64,000 bases of DNA from Bradyrhizobium elkanii WSM2783 (GCF_000472865.1 NZ_AXAP01000040.1:1-64000); one strand, 5' to 3'; numbered from the stretch's first letter, positions 34,527-44,230 are shown. Numbers and translations: made by a program. The notes: generated by a model not told the origin, from the sequence alone.

Positions 34527-35741
34527 ATGCTCCATCAAGACCAATTTCGTGACCTTCGTACCCTGACGGCGCCGGACAGCAACAAAACGGTGCTCGCCGG
34601 CATCCGGAAACTCGCTCCGGAGATCGCGGCTCGCGCCGCCGAGATCGAAGCCGCACGCTGCGTCCCGCCCGACCTGATCGATCGGCTGAAATCGATCGGT
34701 ATCTTCAGGATGTTCGTGCCGAGAAGCTATGGCGGATTGGAACTTGCCTTGCCGGAAGGGTTGGAGGTCATCAGGGCTCTGGCCCGGCTTGACGGTTCGA
34801 TCGGGTGGACCGCGATGGTGGCTACCGGGGGCAGCCTTTTCGCGACCTGGGCAGTACGTGAAACCTACGAGCGCATCTATCGGAATGGACCTGACGTACC
34901 CATCTGCGGATCCGCGCAGCCGGGCGGAAAAGCGGAGCCGACGGCGGGCGGCTTCCGGGTGAGCGGCCGATGGCCATTCGCGAGCGGCTGCAAGCATGCC
35001 GATTGGATGGCGGGGTTCTGCATCATCACCGACGACGACGGCAAACCGCTCCCCGGTCCGCAAGGGCAGCCGGTGGTTCGCGGCTTTGCATTGCCGGCGC
35101 AAAACTGGGAAATCGAAGATACCTGGCATGCGGCCGGTCTCAGGGGAACCGGCAGCCATCACATTGTACTGCGCGATGCACTGGTTCCCGAGGCCAACTT
35201 CTTCGATGTCGCAAACGGCACGCCCTGCGTACCGGGCCCGCTCTATCCGGCGGTGCCGCAATTGGTGCCGATGTTTCACGGTGCGAACTCCGTCGGCATT
35301 GCCGAAGGCGCCGTCGACGAATTGGTGGCGCTGGCCCATACGGGACGGCAGCAGTTCCGGGCAACCACGCCGATGCGCGACTCCGAGATATTCCAGCTCG
35401 AACTTGGCCGCATTTCCGCTGACGTCAATGCAGCGCGGGCCGTTTGCGAGACGCAGATCGCAAGCCTTTGGCACCACGCCTTGGCTGGAACGCTGAACGA
35501 CGAAAGCCTCGTCGTCGAGAGCACGCAGGCCGCGACCTGGATCGCCGCCACCTGCGTCCGGATCGTCGACGCGTGTTTCGCACTTGCCGGAAGCAGCGCG
35601 GTCTATGAGACCTCGCCACTGCAGCGGCGCCTGCGCGACATGCACGTCGCCGCCCAGCACGCCGCTGTGCAGCAACGACAGTATGTCGCGGTCGGCAAAC
35701 TGCTCCTGGCACGCTCGGCGCAGGATGCCGGACAGACATGA
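34527..35741 (+). CDS. Acyl-CoA dehydrogenase-fold flavoprotein (HsaA/HpaB-like monooxygenase group)
   Basis: A 404-residue protein with the acyl-CoA dehydrogenase fold. The N-terminal helical part (KLAPEIAARAAEIEAARCVP) and LIDRLKSIGIFRMFVPRSYGG (about 46-66) lead into a middle beta domain (GGFRVSGRWPFASGCKHADW, about 140-160) and a C-terminal helical bundle. The pattern ASG-C-HADW is that of flavin-dependent two-component monooxygenases and desulfurisation-type enzymes rather than of beta-oxidation dehydrogenases, and no clear catalytic Glu is visible. The ATG at 34527 follows GAGAGATCGAGA; a TTG at 34503 is possible. Its presence in an iron block is unexplained. Confidence 0.82.
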   Translation: MLHQDQFRDLRTLTAPDSNKTVLAGIRKLAPEIAARAAEIEAARCVPPDLIDRLKSIGIFRMFVPRSYGGLELALPEGLEVIRALARLDGSIGWTAMVATGGSLFATWAVRETYERIYRNGPDVPICGSAQPGGKAEPTAGGFRVSGRWPFASGCKHADWMAGFCIITDDDGKPLPGPQGQPVVRGFALPAQNWEIEDTWHAAGLRGTGSHHIVLRDALVPEANFFDVANGTPCVPGPLYPAVPQLVPMFHGANSVGIAEGAVDELVALAHTGRQQFRATTPMRDSEIFQLELGRISADVNAARAVCETQIASLWHHALAGTLNDESLVVESTQAATWIAATCVRIVDACFALAGSSAVYETSPLQRRLRDMHVAAQHAAVQQRQYVAVGKLLLARSAQDAGQT

Positions 35742-35814
35742 TGGTGATAGGCTACGCCGAACACATATCTGTCATCACCATCTGGCTGCAGGGCATCAGG
35801 AGCGCGCATCGATC

Positions 35815-36663
35815 ATGAATTTGAATCGACGTCACTTTGTCATCGCTGCTCTCGCCAGCCTGGCGGCGCTTAACCGCGCCGCCGCTGCCGAGCGGTGGAA
35901 AAGGCTGCCTGCGACACCGCCGCCGGTTGCGGGGCGCAGCGCGCGAGCGCAGGTGAACGGCATCAGCCTCTATTACGTCGAACTCGGCGAAGGAAGCCCG
36001 GTGGTCTTTCTCCATGGCGGGCTTTCCAACTCCGATTATTTCGGCCTGCAGGTGCCGGAGGTCGCGCGCCGGCATCGCGTCATCCTCGTCGACAGCCGCG
36101 GCCATGGCCGCAGCACGCGCAACGCGCAGCCGTTCGGATATGACCTGATGACCGATGATGTCGTCGCGCTGCTCGATCATCTGCAGATTCCGCGCGCCGC
36201 GATCGTCGGCTGGAGCGACGGCGCCATCATCGGATTGGACATGGCGATGCGCCATCCCGATCGGGTCAGTCGGGTGTTTGCGTTCGGCGCCAACACCCAG
36301 ACGTCAGGCCTGAAGCCTGACGTCGACAAGGACCCGACCTTCGCGCAGTTCATCGCACGCGCAAAGACCGAGTATGAGCGCCTCTCGCCGACACCTGGGG
36401 AATTCGACCAGTTCCTGCACCAGATCGAGAAGATGTGGGAGACCCAGCCGAACTGGACCGACGATCAGTTGCGCGCGATCCGCGCCCCCGTGCTGATTGC
36501 GGACGGCCAGTATGACGAGGGCATCAAGCGCGAGCACACCGAATACATGGCCGCGACCATTCCGGGCGCCGGCCTGCTCATCCTTCCCAATGTCAGCCAC
36601 TTCGCCTTCCTGCAGGATCCCGTGCTGTTCAACGCGGCGCTGCTAGATTTCCTGGAAGGCTAG
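35815..36663 (+). CDS. Tat-exported alpha/beta hydrolase
   Basis: A 282-residue alpha/beta hydrolase with an N-terminal twin-arginine signal (NRRHFVIAALASLAALNRA, about 4-22), predicting folded export to the periplasm. Catalytic elements are VVFLHGGLSNSDYF (about 63-76), the nucleophile in GWSDGA (about 131, Ser-Asp context instead of GxSxG small residue), a late acid (ADGQYDEG) and His in PNVSHFAFLQD (about 262). The substrate is unknown; an esterase that hydrolyses an imported or periplasmic siderophore is possible given the neighbours. Confidence 0.82.
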   Translation: MNLNRRHFVIAALASLAALNRAAAAERWKRLPATPPPVAGRSARAQVNGISLYYVELGEGSPVVFLHGGLSNSDYFGLQVPEVARRHRVILVDSRGHGRSTRNAQPFGYDLMTDDVVALLDHLQIPRAAIVGWSDGAIIGLDMAMRHPDRVSRVFAFGANTQTSGLKPDVDKDPTFAQFIARAKTEYERLSPTPGEFDQFLHQIEKMWETQPNWTDDQLRAIRAPVLIADGQYDEGIKREHTEYMAATIPGAGLLILPNVSHFAFLQDPVLFNAALLDFLEG

Positions 36664-36676
36664 CGGCCGGTTGCTT

Positions 36677-36799
36677 CACCTCTCCCCGCTTGCGGGAGAG
36701 GTCGACGCGCGAAGCGCGGCGGGTGAGGGTTCTCTCCCCACGGAAAGTCCCATCGTGGAGACACCCTCACCCCGGCCCTCTCCCGCAAGCGGGAGAGGG
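36677..36799. repeat. Palindromic intergenic repeat, family E
   Basis: CTCTCCCGCAAGCGGGAGAGG on the right mirrors CTCTCCCCGCTTGCGGGAGAGG on the left, with GGGTGAGGGT/ACCCTCACCCC inside. It separates the iron block from the Anbu peptidase gene. Confidence 0.9.
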
Positions 36800-36912
36800 A
36801 GCGCAGCCTCCATCGCGGAGGCAACGCCGTTCCCTGGGGAATTGGGGTTGGATCACATCCCGAAATTGGCTACTAGTTTGGCGCCGAGACGTTCGGACTT
36901 TCGGGGACGGAA

Positions 36913-37674
36913 ATGACCTATTGCTGCGGAATCCTGGTGCGCGACGGCCTCGTCATGATCGCCGACACCCGCACCAATGCCGGTCTCGACAATGTCTCGA
37001 CCTTTCGCAAATTGCACATCTTCGCCCAGCCCGGCGAGCGGATCATGGCGGTCGCGAGCGCCGGCAATCTCGCCATCAGCCAGTCGGTGCTGTCGACGCT
37101 GACGGAGGGTATGGAAGATCCTGAAACCGGCGAGGTCGAGACGCTCCTGAACGCGCCGACCATGTTCCAGGCCGCGCAGCGCATCGGCCGCGCCATCCGC
37201 GCAGTGCACGCAACCGAAGGCGAGGCGCTGAGGTCGGAAGACGTCTCTTTCGACGTCTCGTTCCTGTTCGGCGGCCAGATCAAGGGCTCGCGGATGCGGC
37301 TGTTCATGATCTACACCGCCGGCAACTTCATCGAATGCACCACCGATACGCCGTATTTGCAGATCGGCGAGCACAAATACGGCAAGCCGGTGCTCGACCG
37401 CGCCATGCATTACGACGTCGAGCTCTATGAGGCGCTGAAGACCGGATTGATCTCGATGGATTCGACGATGCGCTCCAACCTCGGCGTCGGCCTGCCGATC
37501 GACGTGCTTGTGGTGCGCAACGATGCCTGCGAGGCCGACCTCAATCATCGGATCGAGGCGGGCGAACCCTATTTCCACGATCTCCGCTCGCGCTGGTCGG
37601 CGGCGCTCCGCGCGGCGCATCAGAACATCCCGAGACCGCCGTACAAGACCGAAACCGAATCCAAGAAACAATAA
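36913..37674 (+). CDS. Proteasome-like peptidase Anbu (ancestral beta subunit)
   Basis: A 253-residue Ntn-hydrolase of the proteasome/HslV superfamily (COG3484 type). After Met1, Thr2 would be the catalytic N-terminal nucleophile (MTYCCGILVRDGLVMIADTR, with Asp18 of the proteasome-type triad), and the N-terminal half continues with FRKLHIFAQPGERIMAVASAGN. Structures of relatives show Anbu assembling into rings or open helices. Function is unclear, but it is genomically tied to the ATP-grasp, alpha-E and transglutaminase genes, here found at 27052-30418. The SDR gene follows 11 bases downstream. Confidence 0.92.
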   Translation: MTYCCGILVRDGLVMIADTRTNAGLDNVSTFRKLHIFAQPGERIMAVASAGNLAISQSVLSTLTEGMEDPETGEVETLLNAPTMFQAAQRIGRAIRAVHATEGEALRSEDVSFDVSFLFGGQIKGSRMRLFMIYTAGNFIECTTDTPYLQIGEHKYGKPVLDRAMHYDVELYEALKTGLISMDSTMRSNLGVGLPIDVLVVRNDACEADLNHRIEAGEPYFHDLRSRWSAALRAAHQNIPRPPYKTETESKKQ

Positions 37675-37685
37675 GGAAGGAAACG

Positions 37686-38444
37686 ATGGCCGAAGCAGGA
37701 AAGAGAATAGCCGTGGTCACAGGCGCCGGCACCGGCGTCGGACGCGCCGCATCGCTGGCGCTGATCAATGCCGGCTTCACCGTGGTGCTCGTCGGCCGGC
37801 GGCTGGACATGCTGCAGGAGACGCAGAAGCTCGGCGGCGATGCCAGCAAGAGCCTGTGTGTGCAGGCCGACATGACCGATCCCGACTCGATCGCGGCCCT
37901 GTTCGCCAAGGTGACAGACAGCTATGGCCGGCTCGACCTGCTCTTCAACAATGCCGGCATGGGCGCGCCGCCGGTGAATTTCGAGGATTTGCCGCTGGCG
38001 CAGTGGCAGGCGGTGGTGAACACCAACCTCACCGGCCCGTTCCTGTGCACCCAGCACGCCTTCCGCATCATGAAGGACCAGACCCCGCGCGGCGGGCGCA
38101 TCATCAACAACGGCTCGATCTCGGCACACGCGCCGCGGCCGTTCTCCGCCGCCTACACCGCGACCAAGCACGCGATCACCGGCCTGACCAAGGCGTCCAA
38201 CCTCGACGGCCGCATGTACGACATCGCGGTCGGCCAGATCGACATCGGCAATGCCGCGACACCAATGACCGACCGCATGGTCGACGGCGTGCTGCAGCCC
38301 GACGGCCGCAAGATGCCGGAGCCGCGGATGGACGCGAAGGCCGTCGGTGATGCGGTGGCCTATATGGCGAACCTGCCGCTGGACGCCAACGTGCTGTTCA
38401 TGACGGTGATGGCCAGCAAGATGCCGTTTGTGGGACGGGGTTAG
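37686..38444 (+). CDS. Short-chain dehydrogenase/reductase
   Basis: A 252-residue classical SDR. The cofactor motif TGAGTGVGRAASL (about 12-24) is followed by LFNNAGMGAP (about 86-95), the catalytic Ser in NNGSISAHAP (about 140) and the YTATK motif (Tyr and Lys, about 157-161). An Arg after the second strand (VGRRLD) suggests NADP preference. It begins 11 bases after the Anbu stop with an AAGGAAGGAAA ribosome-binding site, so it is probably co-transcribed, though not a standard member of the Anbu system. Confidence 0.92.
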   Translation: MAEAGKRIAVVTGAGTGVGRAASLALINAGFTVVLVGRRLDMLQETQKLGGDASKSLCVQADMTDPDSIAALFAKVTDSYGRLDLLFNNAGMGAPPVNFEDLPLAQWQAVVNTNLTGPFLCTQHAFRIMKDQTPRGGRIINNGSISAHAPRPFSAAYTATKHAITGLTKASNLDGRMYDIAVGQIDIGNAATPMTDRMVDGVLQPDGRKMPEPRMDAKAVGDAVAYMANLPLDANVLFMTVMASKMPFVGRG

Positions 38445-38457
38445 ACACCCCACTCAC

Positions 38458-38577
38458 CGTCGTTGCGAGCCAACGGGTCGCGCGAATGCGCGCCCGATGA
38501 CAGGCTCCGCGAAGCAATCCACCTCTCCGCCTGCGGAGACAGTGGATTGCTTCGTCGCTTTGCTCCTCGCAATGACG
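38458..38577. repeat. Palindromic intergenic repeat, family C
   Basis: CGTCGTTGCGAGCCAACGGG on the left and GCTCCTCGCAATGACG on the right, with inner GCGAAGCAATCCAC and GTGGATTGCTTCG arms. One left-arm position (CGTCG for CGTCA) differs from the other copies. Confidence 0.88.
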
Positions 38578-38692
38578 GTGGCGGAAGCAGCGCCCACAGA
38601 AACCACATCCACAAGACGAAGTTCACCGCACCTGAACGGAGCGGCATTGCACTTGCAGATCGTGCTGCCATAATCGTTCGGGAGACCTGTGA

Positions 38693-39952
38693 ATGTTACA
38701 ACTGCAATCGGCGTTCGGCGTGGTGGCGCTGCTTCTGATCGCCTGGGCTTTCAGCGAGAAGCGCAGCGCGGTGTCGATCCGGCAGGCGATCGTCGGCCTC
38801 ATCGTGACGCTGGTCACTGCGCTGGCCCTGATCAAGGTGCCGCTGGTGGCATCGGCTTTCGGCGCCATCAACGAGGCCGTCGGCGTCATCGCCGCCGCCT
38901 CGCGTGCCGGCACCTCCTTCGTGTTCGGCTATGTCGGCGGCGCGCCGCTCCCGTTCGATGTCAAGGCGCCGGGCGCTGATTTCATCCTCGCCTTCCAGGC
39001 GCTGCCGATCGTGCTGGTCATGAGCGTGCTGACCACGCTGCTGTTCTATTGGCGCGTGCTGCCGCCGATCGTGCGCGGCATGGCCGGGCTGCTCGAACGG
39101 ACGCTCGGCGTCGGCGGCGCGGTCGGGCTCTCCACCGCCGCCAATATCTTCCTCGGCATGGTGGAAGCGCCGCTGTTCATCCGGCCCTATCTGGCGCAGC
39201 TCACCCGCGCCGAACTGTTCCTGGTGATGACGGGCGGCATGGCCGGGATCGCCGGCACCGTGCTGGTGCTCTACGCCACCCTGCTGGCGCCGCTGATCCC
39301 CGATGCGGCGGCGCATTTCGTCATTGCCTCGGTGCTAGGGGCGCCGGCGGCGATCCTGGTGAGCCTGATCATGGTGCCGGAGACATCAGGCGGGCGCACC
39401 GGCGGCGCGCTCGACGATCGCAGCGATCCCGAGATGCAGGCGTCCTCGACGATGGATGCCATCGTCAAGGGCACCGCGGCCGGGCTTGAACTGTTGCTCA
39501 ACATCGTCGCGATGCTGCTCGTGTTGGTGGCGCTGGTCTATCTCGTCAACGCGATGCTCGGGATCCTGCCGGACATCGGCGGCGCCAAGATTTCTCTGCA
39601 GCGTCTGCTCGGCTATATCATGGCCCCGGTGTGCTGGCTGATGGGCCTGCCGTGGTCGCAAGCCATCACTGCGGGCAGCCTGATGGGGACCAAGACCGTG
39701 CTGAACGAATTGATCGCCTATGTCGATCTGTCGAAGCTTCCCACCGACGCGCTGGATGCGCGCTCGCGCCTGATCATGCTCTATGCGATGTGCGGCTTCG
39801 CTAATTTCGCCAGCCTCGGCATCATGATCGGCGGCCTCAACACGATGGCGCCGACGCGGCGCGAGGAGATCAATTCGCTCGGGCTGAAGTCGATCGTATC
39901 GGGCACGCTAACAACCTGCCTGATGGGCGCGATCGTGGGGCTGTTGACGTAG
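38693..39952 (+). CDS. NupC-family nucleoside transporter
   Basis: A 419-residue concentrative nucleoside transporter (CNT) with about ten hydrophobic segments. Diagnostic stretches are TAANIFLGMVEAPLFIRPYL (about 145-164, the HP1 hairpin with ligand-contact Glu) and GSLMGTKTVLNELIAYVDL (about 327-345), followed by CGFANFASLGIMIGGL (about 366-381). It imports nucleosides with Na+ or H+. It is monocistronic between two repeats. Confidence 0.93.
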   Translation: MLQLQSAFGVVALLLIAWAFSEKRSAVSIRQAIVGLIVTLVTALALIKVPLVASAFGAINEAVGVIAAASRAGTSFVFGYVGGAPLPFDVKAPGADFILAFQALPIVLVMSVLTTLLFYWRVLPPIVRGMAGLLERTLGVGGAVGLSTAANIFLGMVEAPLFIRPYLAQLTRAELFLVMTGGMAGIAGTVLVLYATLLAPLIPDAAAHFVIASVLGAPAAILVSLIMVPETSGGRTGGALDDRSDPEMQASSTMDAIVKGTAAGLELLLNIVAMLLVLVALVYLVNAMLGILPDIGGAKISLQRLLGYIMAPVCWLMGLPWSQAITAGSLMGTKTVLNELIAYVDLSKLPTDALDARSRLIMLYAMCGFANFASLGIMIGGLNTMAPTRREEINSLGLKSIVSGTLTTCLMGAIVGLLT

Positions 39953-39958
39953 CCGCTC

Positions 39959-40060
39959 CGTCATTCCGGGGCGTCCGAAGGACGAGCCCGGAATCCAACG
40001 GGCCGCGGACACAAGCGGAAGAATGGATTCCGGGTTCGCGCTGCGCGCCCCGGAATGACG
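39959..40060. repeat. Palindromic intergenic repeat, family A
   Basis: CGTCATTCCGGGGCG on the left and CGCGCCCCGGAATGACG on the right, with inner GAGCCCGGAATCCA and ATGGATTCCGGGTTC. It lies between convergent genes (stops at 39952 and 40068). Confidence 0.9.
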
Positions 40061-40067
40061 GCGGTGG

Positions 40068-40598
40068 TTATGTCGTCAACTCTACCGTCTTGAACTCGGC
40101 GGGCAGGATGATCTCGAGCAGTTCGACATCATCCGAATAGTCGAGGATCATGTGCTTGATCTTCGGCGGCTGGGTCCAGGCGCTGCCTTGCTGCATCAGA
40201 GTCTCGCCCTGCCCTTCCATGTAGGTCTTCACCCAGCCCTTGAGCACATAGACCATCTGGAATTGCACGTCGTGATAATGCAGTTTCGAGACCTCTTCCG
40301 GATTGCACGGCCCGACCAGCCGGATCACATGCGCCTGCGCAAGCCCGTGCGTGGCGTCGGCAAAGCCGAGATCGCGATATTGCGCATAAGCGCGCAGCCC
40401 GTCGGCCTTGAAGTCTTCTTCGCGATGATGGCTCACCGCAATGCGTTGCTTCGGCTGCGCCTTATGTGCCGCCTTGGATACGCGGCCCTTGGACTTGATC
40501 GCCTTGCGGGCGGTGGATTTGGCGGCGGTCTTGTGGCCCGTCCATTTCTTCCGGACCGCCGTCTTGGCCGCGGGTCTTGATGTCACCTTCTTAGCCAT
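40068..40598 (-). CDS. Cupin domain protein with a basic histone-like N-terminal tail
   Basis: A 176-residue protein in two parts. Residues 1-55 are Lys/Arg/Ala-rich (KKVTSRPAAKTAVRKKWTGH onward), with KAAK/TAAKSTARKA repeats like histone H1 or HU-tail sequences. Residues about 60-172 form a small cupin (KLHYHDVQFQMVYVLKGWVK with metal-type His; MQQGSAWTQPPKIKHMILDYS). The cupin probably binds a small ligand or metal; the tail could bind nucleic acid. The start MAKK is preceded by GGGAGGCAGGCC. Function unknown; no signal peptide. Confidence 0.78.
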   Translation of the reverse strand: MAKKVTSRPAAKTAVRKKWTGHKTAAKSTARKAIKSKGRVSKAAHKAQPKQRIAVSHHREEDFKADGLRAYAQYRDLGFADATHGLAQAHVIRLVGPCNPEEVSKLHYHDVQFQMVYVLKGWVKTYMEGQGETLMQQGSAWTQPPKIKHMILDYSDDVELLEIILPAEFKTVELTT

Positions 40599-40688
40599 GG
40601 CCTGCCTCCCTGTTGCAGGCGTCCGCGACGCGGACGCGTCCAGGGAACGTTACCACCGTTCCGCCCGGCAGCAATTGGTCTTGGCGCC

Positions 40689-40979
40689 TCAGTGCAAGCG
40701 GAAGACGCCGTCGACGGCACGCAGCTCCGCCGGCTTGATCAGCTTGGAATGCGCAACGGTCACCGAGTGCAGCGGCCCCTCGAGCTGCTCCTGCCAGAAG
40801 GCGAGGAAATCCTGCAGCGCAGGGAATTTCGGGAAGAGGTCGTAATTCTGCCAGACGTAGGTCTGCAGCAGTGAAGGATGGTCCGGCATTCGGTAGAGGA
40901 TCTGTGCCGTCGTCAGCCCATAACCCAGCATCTGCTTCCGGAAATCGTCGGAAGCAACCCCACCAACCCGCGAGACCAT
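40689..40979 (-). CDS. usg: Usg family protein
   Basis: A 96-residue protein of the small alphaproteobacterial Usg family, first noted near tryptophan genes and without known function. It reads GYGLTTAQILYRMPDHPSLL and QTYVWQNYDLFPKFPALQDF in its centre and ends AELRAVDGVFRLH. The frame is open to 41087, but the ATG at 40979 carries a strong GGAGGT ribosome-binding site. No trp gene is adjacent here. Transcribed away from groESL. Confidence 0.85.
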   Translation of the reverse strand: MVSRVGGVASDDFRKQMLGYGLTTAQILYRMPDHPSLLQTYVWQNYDLFPKFPALQDFLAFWQEQLEGPLHSVTVAHSKLIKPAELRAVDGVFRLH

Positions 40980-41130
40980 ATGCCAACCTCCGTTTTTTCG
41001 AAGGAGCGCATTCACGGGATGGCCTGCTAGCCGAGCCACCCCCGCGGAGATGCGCTCACATGAGGGAATTGTGACGCATAGGGCCAACTCATCACAAGCC
41101 CAAATGTTTAGGTGGCTGTTGAAAAATCGT

Positions 41131-41163
41131 GCATTAGCAGCAACTTAGCGCATCTGCTAATGC
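41131..41163. promoter_or_regulatory. Inverted repeat resembling a degenerate second CIRCE
   Basis: GCATTAGCAG (41131-41140) and CTGCTAATGC (41154-41163) form a perfect 10-bp inverted repeat. Within it TTAGCA and TGCTAA bound exactly 27 bases (41134-41160), the span of CIRCE (TTAGCACTC-N9-GAGTGCTAA); only the inner three bases on each side differ. It lies 163 bases upstream of the good CIRCE at 41297. Confidence 0.6.
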
Positions 41164-41254
41164 AGGTCTCGCCGTCGCTCGCTGCCCAGGTTAATGATGA
41201 TAAACGATATTGGCAGGCGGCGATTTCGAGTGCCAATTTTTCTGCTACAAACCC

Positions 41255-41283
41255 TTGCTCCCACACAAAGTCTGGCCTATCTC
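41255..41283 (+). promoter_or_regulatory. Possible groESL promoter
   Basis: TTGCTC (41255-41260) and TATCTC (41278-41283) are separated by 17 bases and lie directly upstream of CIRCE, so a bound repressor would cover the start site. The match to either sigma-70 or heat-shock consensus is modest, so this is a positional guess. Confidence 0.35.
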
Positions 41284-41296
41284 CATCGCGGCTGGC

Positions 41297-41323
41297 TTGG
41301 CACTCGCCAAGACAGACTGCTAA
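41297..41323 (+). promoter_or_regulatory. CIRCE operator (HrcA-binding) of groESL
   Basis: TTGGCACTC-N9-GACTGCTAA matches the CIRCE consensus TTAGCACTC-N9-GAGTGCTAA at 16 of 18 arm positions with the exact 9-base spacer. It ends 44 bases before the groES ATG. HrcA represses such operons, with relief on heat shock. Confidence 0.92.
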
Positions 41324-41367
41324 CGCTCCAGAATTCTACAGCATCCAGAATAGCTTAGGAGGACTGC

Positions 41368-41682
41368 ATGAGTTTCCGTCCGCTTCACGACCGCGTCGTG
41401 GTCAAGCGCATCGACGCCGAAGAGAAGACCGCTGGCGGCATCATCATTCCAGACACTGCCAAGGAAAAGCCCTCCCAGGGCGAAGTCGTCGCCGTCGGCC
41501 CGGGTGGCCGCGACGAGGCCGGCAAGCTGATCCCGATCGACCTCAAGGTTGGCGATCGCGTGCTGTTCGGCAAGTGGTCCGGCACCGAAGTCAAGATCGA
41601 CGGCCAGGAGCTGTTGATCATGAAGGAAAGCGACATCATGGGCGTCCTCGACGTCCCCGCTTCCAAGAAGAAGGCGGCCTAA
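41368..41682 (+). CDS. groES: Co-chaperonin GroES
   Basis: A 104-residue GroES. It starts SFRPLHDRVVVKRIDAEEKT, has the mobile-loop region TAGGIIIPDTAKEKPSQGEV (about 19-38) and the roof loop, and ends MGVLDVPASKKKAA. It caps GroEL to form the folding chamber in the cytoplasm. An AGGAGG ribosome-binding site (TTAGGAGGACTGC) precedes the ATG. First gene of the CIRCE-controlled operon. Confidence 0.98.
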   Translation: MSFRPLHDRVVVKRIDAEEKTAGGIIIPDTAKEKPSQGEVVAVGPGGRDEAGKLIPIDLKVGDRVLFGKWSGTEVKIDGQELLIMKESDIMGVLDVPASKKKAA

Positions 41683-41723
41683 GGCCCTCCCTCCCAGGAT
41701 AAATCCCTCAAGGAAAAACTCAC

Positions 41724-43364
<1,641 letters not shown>

Positions 43365-43397
43365 GCAGTCCTCGCTTCAGAGCGATCCACGAAACGC

Positions 43398-43430
43398 AAA
43401 ACCCCGGCAGCAATGCCGGGGTTTTTGTTT
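43398..43430 (+). terminator. Rho-independent terminator of groESL
   Basis: A perfect 12-bp stem (AAAACCCCGGCA / TGCCGGGGTTTT, 43398-43409 and 43414-43425) with a GCAA tetraloop is followed by a T-rich tract (TTTTTGTTTT). It also faces the end of the leftward operon, whose last stop is at 43457, and could serve both strands. Confidence 0.95.
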
Positions 43431-43456
43431 TGCGGGATATCTCTCCACGCGTGGAC

Positions 43457-44230
43457 TCATTTCGGCGGCTGCAGTTCGACATCGTAGCGCGCGTAGATTC
43501 GCGCGAGTGTGCCGTCGGCCAGCAAGGCCTCCAGCGCAGCGTCGATGCCTTGTCGCAGCTTCTCGTCCGGACTGAGTATCCCGACGGCGACATTCCAGTT
43601 CAGGTCCGGCTCGTCCTCGAAGGCAGGGATGCGGCGGACGCGTGCGTCGGGATGGGTGTGGTTGAACCAGCCGATGGTGGCGGGCGTGACCGCCGCGGCA
43701 TCGATCTCACCTTTGGCGAGAGCTTCCATGATGTCATCCTCGAACGCAAACGGCGACGCCTTGACCCCTCGCTTGCCGAGCATCATGGACACGATCGAGC
43801 CGACCTGCACGCCGACCCGCTGCTCCGATCCCAACTCCGCCAGTGACGCCGCGGTAGAGTTCGGTCCCACCGCCAGCACGACGCCGCTGCGCTGATAGGG
43901 CCGCGACATGCGTAAGCCCACCTCTGCCAGCACCGCGCGGTCGGCGATCGCATCGAGGATGACGTCGCAATCGGCGCGGCGATACTGAAAGCTGTTGATG
44001 ACCCAGTGCTGCTCCAGCGAGACCTCGAGCCGCTTCGCCAGCTCCCTGGCGATTTCGACCTGGAATCCCGGAACGTCGCCCTGCCTGCTGGCAAACGGCA
44101 GCGCGTTGGGATGCGCACAGAGCGTGAGCGCACCGCGCTGCCGGATCGCGTCAAGCGGGCGCGCCGCGGCGTCGGCGGCGCCGCACAAGGCCAGCAGGCT
44201 CGCGAGAACGACCAATCGCATTGCCGGCAT
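43457..44230 (-). CDS. XoxJ/MxaJ-like periplasmic substrate-binding-fold protein
   Basis: A 257-residue type 2 periplasmic-binding protein with a signal peptide (about 5-24, LVVLASLLALCGAADAAARP). It reads RGALTLCAHPNALPFASRQG and VPGFQVEIARELAKRLEVSL, the form annotated as quinoprotein-dehydrogenase-associated binding protein. MxaJ/XoxJ proteins help assemble or activate PQQ methanol dehydrogenases. The ATG shares a base with the cytochrome stop (TGATG). Third gene of the dehydrogenase-cytochrome-binding protein operon. Confidence 0.87.
   Translation of the reverse strand: MPAMRLVVLASLLALCGAADAAARPLDAIRQRGALTLCAHPNALPFASRQGDVPGFQVEIARELAKRLEVSLEQHWVINSFQYRRADCDVILDAIADRAVLAEVGLRMSRPYQRSGVVLAVGPNSTAASLAELGSEQRVGVQVGSIVSMMLGKRGVKASPFAFEDDIMEALAKGEIDAAAVTPATIGWFNHTHPDARVRRIPAFEDEPDLNWNVAVGILSPDEKLRQGIDAALEALLADGTLARIYARYDVELQPPK

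Noticed and set aside
34527..35741. Considered as an ordinary fatty acyl-CoA dehydrogenase
   Set aside because: The middle domain pattern (FASGCKHADW) and lack of a clear catalytic base point to the flavin-dependent monooxygenase branch of the fold.
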